This document shows, in pieces, positions 45,541-53,627 of a stretch of 64,000 nucleotides of DNA. Both the position numbers and the translations under genes were made by a program. Within the stretch, counting starts at the first letter, position 1, and each line of letters begins with the position of its first letter. The notes below the pieces were generated by a model. The model was not told where the DNA came from, did not search any database, and worked only from the letters and a program-made list of their open reading frames with translations. The stretch is from JADLHS01 sp044225555 (lineage in GTDB: Bacteria; Verrucomicrobiota; Verrucomicrobiia; Limisphaerales; JADLHS01): positions 310,001 through 374,000 of the forward strand of contig JBGAIM010000003.1 in the NCBI GenBank assembly GCA_044225555.1, read 5' to 3'.

Positions 45541-47064
45541 TTGGTGCTACATGCTTCCGTGCCTGAAGCCGGTCAGCCCGTCACAAAGCCTCCCGCGACG
45601 AAATCCTCTCGCCGCTGCTGGTGGGGTGCTTTCTTTCTGGGCTGGACGATTCTGGCGGCGGTCATCGTCTGGTGGCTGTCGAACAGTACCGGCAGCACGG
45701 AGGACCGACTCATTCGCATCGGGCCGGATGAGGTCAAATCATGGTCCGTGCGCCTGCGCGAGACGGCGGCGCTCGCCCGGCTGAATTCCCCGTGGGCACT
45801 GGCGTGGATTCTTCTCGCGCCGTACGCACTGTGGCTGGGAGCGCGTTTTAGTTTTGAAAGCGCGAAATGGCAGAGTCGCCTGACCATTCTCCTCGTCGGT
45901 GGGGCGGCATTCGTTGCGACCTCGCAATGGTTGTCGGAAAAGTTGGGGGCCGGTGGAGCAATGATCGTCATGGTCAACTTCAGCGCCGATACAACCATCG
46001 AGAAACCTCTGAAGATCGGGCACCGGATTGAAGATCTGCGGCCGGACGTCACCGTGACAAATCGGGTGACGTCCAATCGCGTGACAAAGGTTTTCCTCTC
46101 CGGTGCTGCTGCGCACACAACCACGGCTCCTGATTGGGAAATGGCCACCAGTGAAATTCTGTCCGGCCTGCCGACGAACCTTCCGCCCATGCTGGCCGGT
46201 CGTTTGGGGGATCTGCCACGACCCATGACGCCGCGCACGGCCCGATGGTCAGCCGCGTTGGACGGGTTCGCCTACATCGCACTCGTCGGACTGGCCCACG
46301 CGGGCGTGTTCCATCGCCGCTACCGCGAACGGGAACAACAGGCGACGCTGCTGACTTCGCGATTGAACGAAGCCCGACTGCACGCGCTCCAGGCGCAGTT
46401 GCAGCCGCACTTTCTCTTCAACACACTGAATGGCATCGCCACGCTCTTGCGACGTGACCCGGCCAAGGCGGAGGACATGTTGCTCTCGCTCAGCGAACTG
46501 TTGCGCATCGCGTTGAACAGCTCGCAACGGCAGGAGATTCCGTTACGCGAAGAAATAGATTTTCTCGGACGCTATCTCGCGATTCAAAAGATGCGCTTCG
46601 GCGACCGCATCGAAGTGATTGAAGACATTCAGCCTGCCGCCTTGGATTGCCTTGTGCCGGCACTTCTGTTGCAGCCGTTGGTGGAGAATGCGATTCGGCA
46701 CGGGCTCGAACCTTCGGGTCAACCGGGCCAGTTGCGCATCACCGGCTCACGCGACGGCGAATGGTTGAAGCTTTCGGTGGAAGACAACGGCGTGGGGATG
46801 AAGCCGGCCGGTAAGGGTCGCAAAGGCGTTGGTCTTGCGAATGTCCAAGAACGTCTGGCCACGCTGCATGGGACGGCCTACGAATTCGAATTGAAAGAAA
46901 GGTCGCAAGGCGGAGTTGCCGTGAACATCAAGTTACCGGCGCATACGGAAAGTCCGACTGAGAATGATACCACCCGTAGCGGCGTCTCGGCAGAGCGCCG
47001 CAAAAACTCTCAGGCCGAAGAAAGCGGCGCTCTGCCGAGCCGCCGCTACGATCACCCCGCATGA
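45541..47064 (+). CDS. LytS-type sensor histidine kinase
   Basis: Up to 507 residues from a TTG at 45541 (GTGs at 45544 and 45559 are alternatives). Hydrophobic segments (AFFLGWTILAAVIVWWL, WALAWILLAPYALWLGA, LTILLVGGAAFVATS, and one near residue 240) precede the His_kinase box LQAQLQPHFLFNTLNGIATLL (His ~291) and the ATPase motifs LLLQPLVENAIRHGLEP and VEDNGVGMKP. This is the PF06580 class that pairs with LytTR regulators. The stop overlaps the regulator start (ATGA). The C-terminal ~25 residues (SGVSAERRKNSQAEESGALP) are encoded by a palindromic element. Confidence 0.9.
   Translation: MVLHASVPEAGQPVTKPPATKSSRRCWWGAFFLGWTILAAVIVWWLSNSTGSTEDRLIRIGPDEVKSWSVRLRETAALARLNSPWALAWILLAPYALWLGARFSFESAKWQSRLTILLVGGAAFVATSQWLSEKLGAGGAMIVMVNFSADTTIEKPLKIGHRIEDLRPDVTVTNRVTSNRVTKVFLSGAAAHTTTAPDWEMATSEILSGLPTNLPPMLAGRLGDLPRPMTPRTARWSAALDGFAYIALVGLAHAGVFHRRYREREQQATLLTSRLNEARLHALQAQLQPHFLFNTLNGIATLLRRDPAKAEDMLLSLSELLRIALNSSQRQEIPLREEIDFLGRYLAIQKMRFGDRIEVIEDIQPAALDCLVPALLLQPLVENAIRHGLEPSGQPGQLRITGSRDGEWLKLSVEDNGVGMKPAGKGRKGVGLANVQERLATLHGTAYEFELKERSQGGVAVNIKLPAHTESPTENDTTRSGVSAERRKNSQAEESGALPSRRYDHPA
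46976..47049. repeat. Long hairpin element at the 3' end of the histidine kinase
   Basis: Arms of 26 bp with one mismatch (46976-47001 and 47024-47049), starting GTAGCGGCG and ending CGCCGCTAC, enclose a 22-bp loop. The element lies inside the coding frame after the kinase's ATP-binding domain and keeps the downstream ATGA overlap with the regulator. Confidence 0.88.
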
Positions 47065-47822
47065 GCCTGCGCGTCATCATCGTGGACGACGAGCCGCTGG
47101 CGCGGGAGCGCGTGCGCACGTTTCTGGCGGATGAGCCGGACGTGGAGATTGTCGCCGAATGCGCCGATGGCGCGGAGGCGGTTGAGCAGATTGAAAAGCT
47201 GCACCCGGACGTGTTGTTCCTCGACGTGCAGATGCCGCGACTGAACGGCTTTGAAGTGCTGGAAGCCATCGGGCCGGACGCCATGCCCATCGTCGTGTTC
47301 ACCACGGCGCATGACGATCACGCGATTCGCGCGTTCGAGGTCAGCGCGGTGGATTATTTGTTGAAGCCCTTCAAGCAACCGCGCTTTCGCAAGGCGCTGG
47401 AACGGGCGCGCACGCAGTTGCCGGCGACCAAAGGCAACGCCCCGAAGCCCGAGCTTTCCGCGTTGCTCTCCCAATGGCGCGAGGCCAACGGCGGCGGACC
47501 GCGCGTGCTGGTGAAGTCGCCCGACCGCATCCTGTTTCTCAAGCCCGACGAGATTGACCACATCGAAGCGTGCGGCAATTACGTGGTGCTGCACTCGGGC
47601 AAAGAGAAGCACATCGTCCGTGAGACCATGACGGCCATGGAGTCGCGCCTCAACAGTTCCGGCTTCATGCGCATCAATCGCTCGGTGATATTGAATTTGA
47701 GCCGCATCAAGGAACTTCAGCCGCTGGCTGCCGGCGAATACGTGGTGATCCTCAAGACCGGCGCGCGCTTGAACATGACGTGCAGCCTGCGCGACTTGCA
47801 GGCGCGGATGAATCAATCCTGA
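47061..47822 (+). CDS. LytTR-family response regulator
   Basis: The 253 residues carry a receiver domain at 1-120 with VIIVDDEPLARERV (acidic pair), VLFLDVQMPRLNG (phosphoacceptor Asp ~54) and DYLLKPFKQP (conserved Lys). A LytTR DNA-binding domain fills the C-terminal ~100 residues (RILFLKPDEIDHIEACGNYVVL, FMRINRSVILNLSRIKEL). It starts in the stop of the LytS-type kinase, forming a clear two-component pair. The target genes are not visible. Confidence 0.95.
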   Translation: MSLRVIIVDDEPLARERVRTFLADEPDVEIVAECADGAEAVEQIEKLHPDVLFLDVQMPRLNGFEVLEAIGPDAMPIVVFTTAHDDHAIRAFEVSAVDYLLKPFKQPRFRKALERARTQLPATKGNAPKPELSALLSQWREANGGGPRVLVKSPDRILFLKPDEIDHIEACGNYVVLHSGKEKHIVRETMTAMESRLNSSGFMRINRSVILNLSRIKELQPLAAGEYVVILKTGARLNMTCSLRDLQARMNQS

Positions 47823-47956
47823 GAGTTCCCTCGGCCGGGCAGATTCGTCCCAAATTCTGGTCGTTTCGTCACTTCCCGATGGGCAGTTGCTTGGGCGCAG
47901 GTTAAATCAGGCGCACATTCTTAAAACAAGTCGTTCACCGAGATCGAAAGTTAACT

Positions 47957-49108
47957 ATGAACAAAAGAATCCTTCTCATCAGCGCGACGGTGCTCGCCGT
48001 GGTGGGCGTGGCGTGGGCCGGGCGCGCCATTTATCGGGCGAAGCAGAACATCGTCTCGATTGACGTTTACAACGCGCCACTCGCGGAAGTTATCAAAAAG
48101 CTCGAAAGCCAAACTTGGGAAACAATTCTGGCGCGGGGCGACATCCAGACCAAGGTGACGCTCAAGGTGAAAAACGTGCCGCTGGACGAGGCGCTGGATC
48201 AATTGGGCCGGCAGGCGGGCGTCAATTGGAGCAAGTGGCACGCGGTGCATGATTCGAGTCGCGCGCTGGACAAACTGGAAACGGCGTTGCGCAATCGCTC
48301 GAAGCTCGAGGATGCCGGTTGGACGAATCTGGCGCCCGCGGAGGTTCCGGGCGGGATGAGTTGGAAAGGCGCGCCCGGTGGTCCGGCGGGTGGAGCGACG
48401 GTGACACGAGAAGTCACCGCAGCGGGCGGCGGCATGACCGTGAGTGGTCGCAAGCCGGTCATGATCAAACTCGATTCCAACGACGTGAAGGGCGGAGACG
48501 TTCAGGCGGCGATTCGCGAAAAGATGAAGGCCGCCGGCATGGACGACGCGACGATTGCGAAAGCCACGGCCGCGATGAAGGAGCAAACGATGGACGTGGA
48601 TATACAAGCCGGGCCCGGCCCGGGCGCTCATGATGGTTCTGGCACGAGCGACGTGATCATAAAGAAGGGCGGACCGGATGGCAGCGCGCAGCCACGCATC
48701 AGGATGGTCACCCGCTCGCGTGATGGCAGTGGCAAGGTGACCGAGGAGGTTTGGAGCCCGGAGCATCTCGTGTTGGAGCAAAAGCTGTCCGGCAACTTGG
48801 GCGACCAATCCTATGACGATCCGACTGAGATCGGCGCGCGCGCGGTCGCGAAAAAGGTGAAGGGCGATCTGACGACGTTGTATGTGTTGAGCAGCGGGCC
48901 GGGCGGAATTGCGTTCGGCGGAAAGATGATGCGACAGATTCACGCCGGCGGAGGCGGTGGCACGAACGGCGTCTCGGGGGAATTGCCGCCGTTGCCGGAC
49001 TTGGAAGCCGTGGTGAAGCGTCACGAAGCGGAGAATTACACCAAACTGACCCCGGAACAACGCGTGCAACGGGCGCGGGAAAAGCAGGCGGCAAAGGCGA
49101 ATCCGTGA
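47957..49108 (+). CDS. Predicted exported protein with a secretin/STN-like N-terminal domain
   Basis: The 383 residues have one N-terminal hydrophobic segment (ILLISATVLAVVGVAWAG). The region SIDVYNAPLAEVIKKLESQTWETI... and KVTLKVKNVPLDEALDQLGRQAGVNW matches the beta-alpha pattern of STN/secretin N0-type domains. The remainder is Gly/Lys/Asp-rich with little homology that I recognise, ending in a charged helix (LEAVVKRHEAENY). It overlaps by 4 bp with the prepilin-type gene downstream, which fits an envelope or pilus-related role. The function is not assigned. Confidence 0.55.
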   Translation: MNKRILLISATVLAVVGVAWAGRAIYRAKQNIVSIDVYNAPLAEVIKKLESQTWETILARGDIQTKVTLKVKNVPLDEALDQLGRQAGVNWSKWHAVHDSSRALDKLETALRNRSKLEDAGWTNLAPAEVPGGMSWKGAPGGPAGGATVTREVTAAGGGMTVSGRKPVMIKLDSNDVKGGDVQAAIREKMKAAGMDDATIAKATAAMKEQTMDVDIQAGPGPGAHDGSGTSDVIIKKGGPDGSAQPRIRMVTRSRDGSGKVTEEVWSPEHLVLEQKLSGNLGDQSYDDPTEIGARAVAKKVKGDLTTLYVLSSGPGGIAFGGKMMRQIHAGGGGGTNGVSGELPPLPDLEAVVKRHEAENYTKLTPEQRVQRAREKQAAKANP

Positions 49109-49872
49109 TCACGTCAACGAAGACATCCATGAGAATCTCCAGAATAACTGCGATGATGCGGCGTGAACGTCACGCTCCGGGGCGCGGGCTTGAGCCCGCT
49201 TCAACATCCGAATCCGAAGCAAGTTCCGGAAACCAATCAAAGCGAGACAAGGCCGGCTTCACCTTGATTGAACTGCTGGTGGTCATCGCCATCATTGGCG
49301 TGCTGGCGGCTTTGTTGTTGCCGGCGTTTGGTCGCGCGCGGGGCAAGGCGAAGAACGCCGTTTGCCTGAGTCAATTGAAGCAACTGGGCATCGCTACCCG
49401 CCTTTACTCTGACGACAATGAGAATCGCATGCCCGCGGCGGAACTGTTGCCAAGCGTGCCGATTGACCCAGCAAGGCCTTTGGGGCGCATCCGCGATGTA
49501 TTGGGAAAACAAATCAACCAGGACGGTGGTGGCACGAATGCGAGCGCCAATATCTTTCGTTGTCCGCAGGACAAGCTCGGCATGTTCGAGAAGGAAGGTT
49601 CGAGCTACGAGTGGAACACGGACCTCAACGGCCGGCGCATGGACGAAACCCGCACGTCGAATGTGCGAATGATCAAGGTGGTCGTCATTGACGGTCAACC
49701 GGTCCAGCAATCCAACGAGGAGAAAGTGCTCCGCTTCCCACCCGAGACCACGCCATTGCTGTTGGACTATGAGGATTTCCATCCGCGTCCACCGCGCCCC
49801 GGCAAGAACGTGGTTTATATGGACGGACATACGGCGGGGTTCGAGTTGCCGCCAGAGATCCTGACACCGTGA
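49105..49872 (+). CDS. Prepilin-type N-terminal cleavage/methylation protein
   Basis: Up to 255 residues if started at the GTG at 49105 overlapping the upstream stop; ATGs at 49129 or 49153 give shorter leaders. The type IV prepilin site KAGFTLIELLVVIAIIGVLAALLLPAF is intact (Gly-Phe cleavage site, Glu+5). CLSQLKQLGIATRLYSDDNENRMP and the C-terminal NVVYMDGHTAGFELPPEI are typical of the Verrucomicrobia/Planctomycetes secreted pseudopilin families. The leader is unusually long (~50 residues) and includes a GCGGGCT/AGCCCGC hairpin (49184-49199). Confidence 0.85.
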   Translation: MITSTKTSMRISRITAMMRRERHAPGRGLEPASTSESEASSGNQSKRDKAGFTLIELLVVIAIIGVLAALLLPAFGRARGKAKNAVCLSQLKQLGIATRLYSDDNENRMPAAELLPSVPIDPARPLGRIRDVLGKQINQDGGGTNASANIFRCPQDKLGMFEKEGSSYEWNTDLNGRRMDETRTSNVRMIKVVVIDGQPVQQSNEEKVLRFPPETTPLLLDYEDFHPRPPRPGKNVVYMDGHTAGFELPPEILTP

Positions 49873-49921
49873 CGTTCACAAGGCGGCTTTACTTCCATCA
49901 TTACAGTTCTAGTCTGGGCTC

Positions 49922-51221
49922 GTGAACTTCACACGCGCCCAGCTTTGTTTCCTCGCCAGTCTGACGCTGCTCGCAACGTCGCTTGCGGCTCAAAATGCCA
50001 CCGCGGAGAACTGGCCCCAGTTTCGCGGGCCGCAGGCGCGCGGTGTTTCGACTGGCCCAGCCCCGACCAGATGGAATGCCGTTACCGGCGAAAATTTTCT
50101 CTGGCAAACGCCCCTACCGGGTTTGGGTCACGCCAGTCCGATTGTGTGGGGGGACAAGATCTATATCGCCACGGCCGTCCGGCCCGGGAAGAAAGCCGAG
50201 TTGAAGGTGGGTCTGTACGGCGATGGCGATTCCTACGCGGAGAAGGAAAAGCATGAATGGCGGTTGCTCTGCCTGGACAAGGCGACCGGAAAAATCCTGT
50301 GGGACAAACTCGAACTGGAAGCGGTACCACGCGTAGAGCGGCACACCAAAGCGACCCACTGTAACTCCACGCCAGCAACCGATGGCAAGCGCGTCGTTGC
50401 GATGTTCGGTTCGGAAGGCGTTTATTGTTTCGACATGAACGGCAAAAAGATTTGGAGCAAAGACCTCGGCAAACTTCACGCCGCTCCGCAGGACATGCCG
50501 TCGTTGCAATGGGGCTTTGCCAGTTCGCCCGTTCTTTATGAAGGCAAGGTTGTGGTGCAGGTGGACACGATTTCAGAACAGTTCCTCGCGGTGTTGGATG
50601 CGGTCGATGGCAAGGAACTCTGGCGGCGACCGCGCAAAGACAACAGTTCGTGGTGCACCCCCAACGTGGCAAAGGCCGCCGGACGCACGCAGATCATCGC
50701 CAATGGTTGGAAGGAAATCGGGGGCTACGATTTCAAATCAGGCGAACCGTTCTGGTGGTTGAGCGAGGGTGGTGACGTGCCGGTGGCCTCGCCGGTGGTC
50801 GCAGGGGATTCGGTCATCCTGACCAGCGGCCACGGAAAGTTCCGCCCCATGCGTCGAGTGTTGCTCAATGCCACCGGCGACATTAAACCAGCCGACATGA
50901 GCATGACCAACAGCGCCGTCGCCTGGGTGCATCCGCGCAAGGGGAATTACCTCCAGACGCCCATCGTGGTGGGAGACAAGGTGTGGGGCTGCTCCAACGA
51001 CGGTATTGTCACCTGCTTCGATCTTGCTTCCGGCAAGATTTATTACGAGGAACGCATCGGCGGTGGGGGGCGATGTGTTCGTAATTCCCGTTGCCGAAAA
51101 ATTCAGCGTGGGTGGGACAAACAAGCTGGACGGGATTTGCCTGGCCACGCCGGCAATTTCCGATGGCGCAATGTTCTTCCGCACGACGGAGAAGTTAATC
51201 GCAGTCGCGGGCCGGAAGTAA
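49922..51221 (+). pseudogene. Secreted PQQ-type beta-propeller protein, frameshifted by a short deletion
   Basis: From a GTG at 49922 a signal peptide (CFLASLTLLATSLA) is followed by ENWPQFRGPQARGVS and repeated propeller blades: LLCLDKATGKILWDKLE, GVYCFDMNGKKIWSKDLGKL, FLAVLDAVDGKELWRR, CFDLASGKIYYEERIGG. At about 51064-51074 the frame changes, and the last blades continue in another frame: GDVFVIPVAEKFSVGGTNKL and CLATPAISDGAMFFRTTEKLIAV, ending at 51221. Relative to the family about 20-25 residues are missing at the break. Either the gene is recently broken or the assembly is wrong here. Confidence 0.8.
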
Positions 51222-51249
51222 CTTTGGGGCGATCACGATTCTCAGCTTT

Positions 51250-51582
51250 ATGCCAAAGCAAACCAAACCCGCAATTGGCTCCGTCACCGGGATGGACCTC
51301 ACTGTGAAACCCGCCGTCAAAGTCCGCGATTTTACAAAGCAGTTGCGGGCTGGAAAGCTCGGACGTGGACATGGGTGGCGACAGTGATTTCTGCATGAAC
51401 CAACCTGCCGATGGAAAGACGGTGGCCGGCATCTGCCACGCCCGCGGTGAAAACGCCAGCCTGCCGCCGCGGCGCGGCGGCAAAGTTATCTGTCCGCGAC
51501 GCGAATGGGTGGCTGAAAAATGGCAGTGATTCGTGATCCCGCCGGAGCGGTGGCGGCCTTATTCGAGCCGGGGAAGAGCTAA
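51250..51582 (+). pseudogene. Degraded VOC (glyoxalase-like) family gene
   Basis: Pieces of one VOC protein can be read in different frames: MPKQTKPAIGSVTGMDLTVKPAVKVRDF from 51250, then YKAVAGWK, then SSDVDMGGDSDFCMNQPADGKTVAGICHARGENASLPP, then GGKVICPRR, and a closing AVIRDPAGAVAALFEPGKS-stop at 51580-51582. The central part between NASLPP and GGKVI is deleted. The order and motifs match a two-half glyoxalase/bleomycin-resistance-type protein. It is clearly non-functional as it stands. Confidence 0.75.
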
Positions 51583-51623
51583 GGTGCCCGGTTTATCCCA
51601 CCTAAATTGACCAAAATGCGCCG

Positions 51624-51652
51624 TTGACACCCGGGAGCGTTTCTGGTTTTAT
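51624..51652 (+). promoter_or_regulatory. Probable sigma-70-type promoter of rplU-rpmA
   Basis: TTGACA (51624-51629), a 17-bp spacer and TTTTAT (51647-51652) lie 25 bp before the rplU start at 51677. The consensus -35 and ideal spacing make it a good promoter candidate for this ribosomal-protein operon. Confidence 0.65.
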
Positions 51653-51676
51653 CTGCGCCCCTTTGGGGAAAAATTT

Positions 51677-51988
51677 ATGTACGCTGTCTTAGAAACCGGA
51701 AGCAAACAATATCGCGTCAGCGCGGGCGATACCCTTGAAATTGAACGCCTGGCGGTTGAGGCTGGCAAGCCGGTCACGTTTGACCGCGTGCTGCTGGTCA
51801 ACAACGAGGGCAAGGTTACCGTGGGCGCGCCCACCGTCACCGGCGCCACCGTGGTGGCCGACGTGGTGGAACATATTCGCGGCGAGAAGAAACTCACCTT
51901 CAAGATGAAACGCCGCAAGGGTTATCACAAGAGCATCGGCCACCGTCAGGAATTGACCGTGGTGAAGGTGAAGGAAATCAAAGCTTAA
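51677..51988 (+). CDS. rplU: 50S ribosomal protein L21
   Basis: The 103 residues match L21 closely: MYAVLETGSKQYRVSAGDTL, a central VGAPTVTGATVVADVVEH, and FKMKRRKGYHKSIGHRQELTVVKV. It binds 23S rRNA in the large subunit. It is followed 4 bp later by rpmA; obgE lies further downstream, a widely conserved order. Confidence 0.98.
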   Translation: MYAVLETGSKQYRVSAGDTLEIERLAVEAGKPVTFDRVLLVNNEGKVTVGAPTVTGATVVADVVEHIRGEKKLTFKMKRRKGYHKSIGHRQELTVVKVKEIKA

Positions 51989-51992
51989 TTTT

Positions 51993-52250
51993 ATGGCACA
52001 CAAGAAAGGTCAAGGCAGCGTCAAGAACGGTCGCGACAGCGTCAGCAAACGGCTTGGCGTGAAAGAATTTGGCGGGGAATTGGTCAGCGCCGGCAGCATC
52101 ATCGTGCGCCAGCGCGGATCGAAGTTCGTCGCTGGCATCAATGTGGGCACGGGCCGCGATTGGACGTTGTTCGCGCTCAAAGATGGCCGCGTGAAGTTCG
52201 ACAAGAACGGTCGCCGCGTGAACATCGTGGCCGAAGCCGCCAAGAACTAG
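51993..52250 (+). CDS. rpmA: 50S ribosomal protein L27
   Basis: The 85 residues read MAHKKGQGSVKNGRDS, then RLGVKEFGGELVSAGSIIVRQRGSKF, the canonical L27 sequence. There is no N-terminal extension needing cleavage. It acts near the peptidyl-transferase centre. A strong terminator follows 20 bp after its stop. Confidence 0.98.
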   Translation: MAHKKGQGSVKNGRDSVSKRLGVKEFGGELVSAGSIIVRQRGSKFVAGINVGTGRDWTLFALKDGRVKFDKNGRRVNIVAEAAKN

Positions 52251-52269
52251 CGTTCACAGCACAATTTCA

Positions 52270-52297
52270 GGCGAGGCCACGCGCCTCGCCTTTTTTT
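52270..52297 (+). terminator. Rho-independent terminator after rpmA
   Basis: The stem GGCGAGGC (52270-52277) pairs with GCCTCGCC (52283-52290) across a 5-nt loop and is followed by seven T's. Confidence 0.92.
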
Positions 52298-52372
52298 ATT
52301 TCAGTCTCTCACGCTTAATCACAATCGTAATCTTAATCTCCGGCGGCTGATGGAGATTAAGAACCAAAGCCA

Positions 52373-53557
52373 ATGTTCATCGACGAAATCAAAGTCTTCG
52401 CCCGCGCTGGACACGGCGGGAAAGGCGCCGTTGCGTTTCATCGTGAAGCTTATGTCCCCAAGGGCGGCCCGAGCGGCGGCAATGGTGGGCGGGGAGGAAG
52501 CGTGATTCTGGAGGCGGACCATGATCTCAACAACCTCATCAATCAGTTTTACGTGCCGCGCCTCATCGCGCAAAAGGGCGAGGGTGGCAAGGGTAAAGGC
52601 ATGGACGGCATTGCGGGCAAGGACCTCATCGTCAAAGTTCCCTGCGGCACGCTGGTGTGGCGTCTGCCTTCAGCACCCCAGCCAGCGGCGCCAGAAGCCG
52701 AAATTGATCCCGAGGAGACACACGAAGAGAATCCACTTTTCAAGACCGGCACGGGCAAACGTCCGATCATCCGCGCGGCGGGTGCGGAGCGGGCGATAGA
52801 AATTGATTTGAGCCAGGACGACCTGGGCGAAAGCTCGACCTCCGACCCCGTAAAAGGCGAACTGGTGGCCGACCTGACCACGCACGGGCAGCAGTTCGTC
52901 CTGTGCAAAGGCGGACGCGGCGGATTGGGCAATCGCAACTTCGCCACCGCCCGCCGGCAAACACCGCGTTTCGCGCAGCCGGGTGAACCCGGCGATGAAG
53001 GTGATTATCTGTTCGAGCTGCGCATCATGGCTGAAGTCGGGCTGGTGGGTTATCCAAACGCCGGCAAGTCCACTTTGCTTACGGCCATTTCCCGCGCCCG
53101 CCCGAAGGTTGCGCCCTACCCTTTCACCACCCTGCATCCGCAGATTGGCATCGTCGAGTATTCCGACTTCAAGCGACTCACGGTTTGCGATGTGCCAGGG
53201 TTGATTGAAGGCGCGCACCAAAACGTCGGACTTGGCCACGCCTTCCTGCGTCATATCAAGCGCTGCAAGATTCTGGTTTTGCTGCTCGACATGGCGGGCA
53301 CAGACAATCGCGCGCCGTGGGACGACTACCAGCAGTTGCTCAACGAACTGGAGCTTTACGACCCAGCGATGCTGGAGAAACCGCGCTACGTCGTCGCCAA
53401 TAAAATGGACGAGGCGGTAGCCGAGGAGAACCTGAAGAAGTTCAAGCGCAAGGTGAAGAAGACGCCCGTCCTGCCCATTTCCGCCGGTTTCGACGATGGC
53501 ATAGACAAGTTCAAGAAGTTGATCCGCGAGGCGGTCGAAGAAACAGAAAATAGTTAG
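52373..53557 (+). CDS. obgE: Obg-family GTPase
   Basis: The 394 residues have the Gly-rich Obg domain at the N-terminus (FIDEIKVFARAGHGGKGAVAFHREAYVPKGGPSGGNGGRGGSV), the GTPase domain with GYPNAGKST (P-loop, residue ~225), the DVPGLIEGAH switch region and ANKMD. The P-loop lies about 60 residues later than in typical Obg. The extra sequence is an acidic stretch in the Obg domain between VPCGTLVW and GELVADLTTHGQ (around residues 100-160). The protein is otherwise complete and should act in ribosome maturation. Confidence 0.95.
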   Translation: MFIDEIKVFARAGHGGKGAVAFHREAYVPKGGPSGGNGGRGGSVILEADHDLNNLINQFYVPRLIAQKGEGGKGKGMDGIAGKDLIVKVPCGTLVWRLPSAPQPAAPEAEIDPEETHEENPLFKTGTGKRPIIRAAGAERAIEIDLSQDDLGESSTSDPVKGELVADLTTHGQQFVLCKGGRGGLGNRNFATARRQTPRFAQPGEPGDEGDYLFELRIMAEVGLVGYPNAGKSTLLTAISRARPKVAPYPFTTLHPQIGIVEYSDFKRLTVCDVPGLIEGAHQNVGLGHAFLRHIKRCKILVLLLDMAGTDNRAPWDDYQQLLNELELYDPAMLEKPRYVVANKMDEAVAEENLKKFKRKVKKTPVLPISAGFDDGIDKFKKLIREAVEETENS

Positions 53558-53617
53558 CCACCAAGAGGCACAAAAAGCACAAACGAGTTTTCTGTGCCTT
53601 TTGTGCCTTTTCGTGGC
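53557..53617. repeat. Inverted repeat between obgE and ychF
   Basis: The arms beginning GCCACCAAGAGGCACAAAA (53557 onward) and ending CCTTTTCGTGGC (53617) are near inverse complements with a few mismatches. They are built from AGGCACAAAA-like units and fill most of the gap, starting in the obgE stop codon. Confidence 0.7.
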
Positions 53618-53627
53618 GAAGAATATT

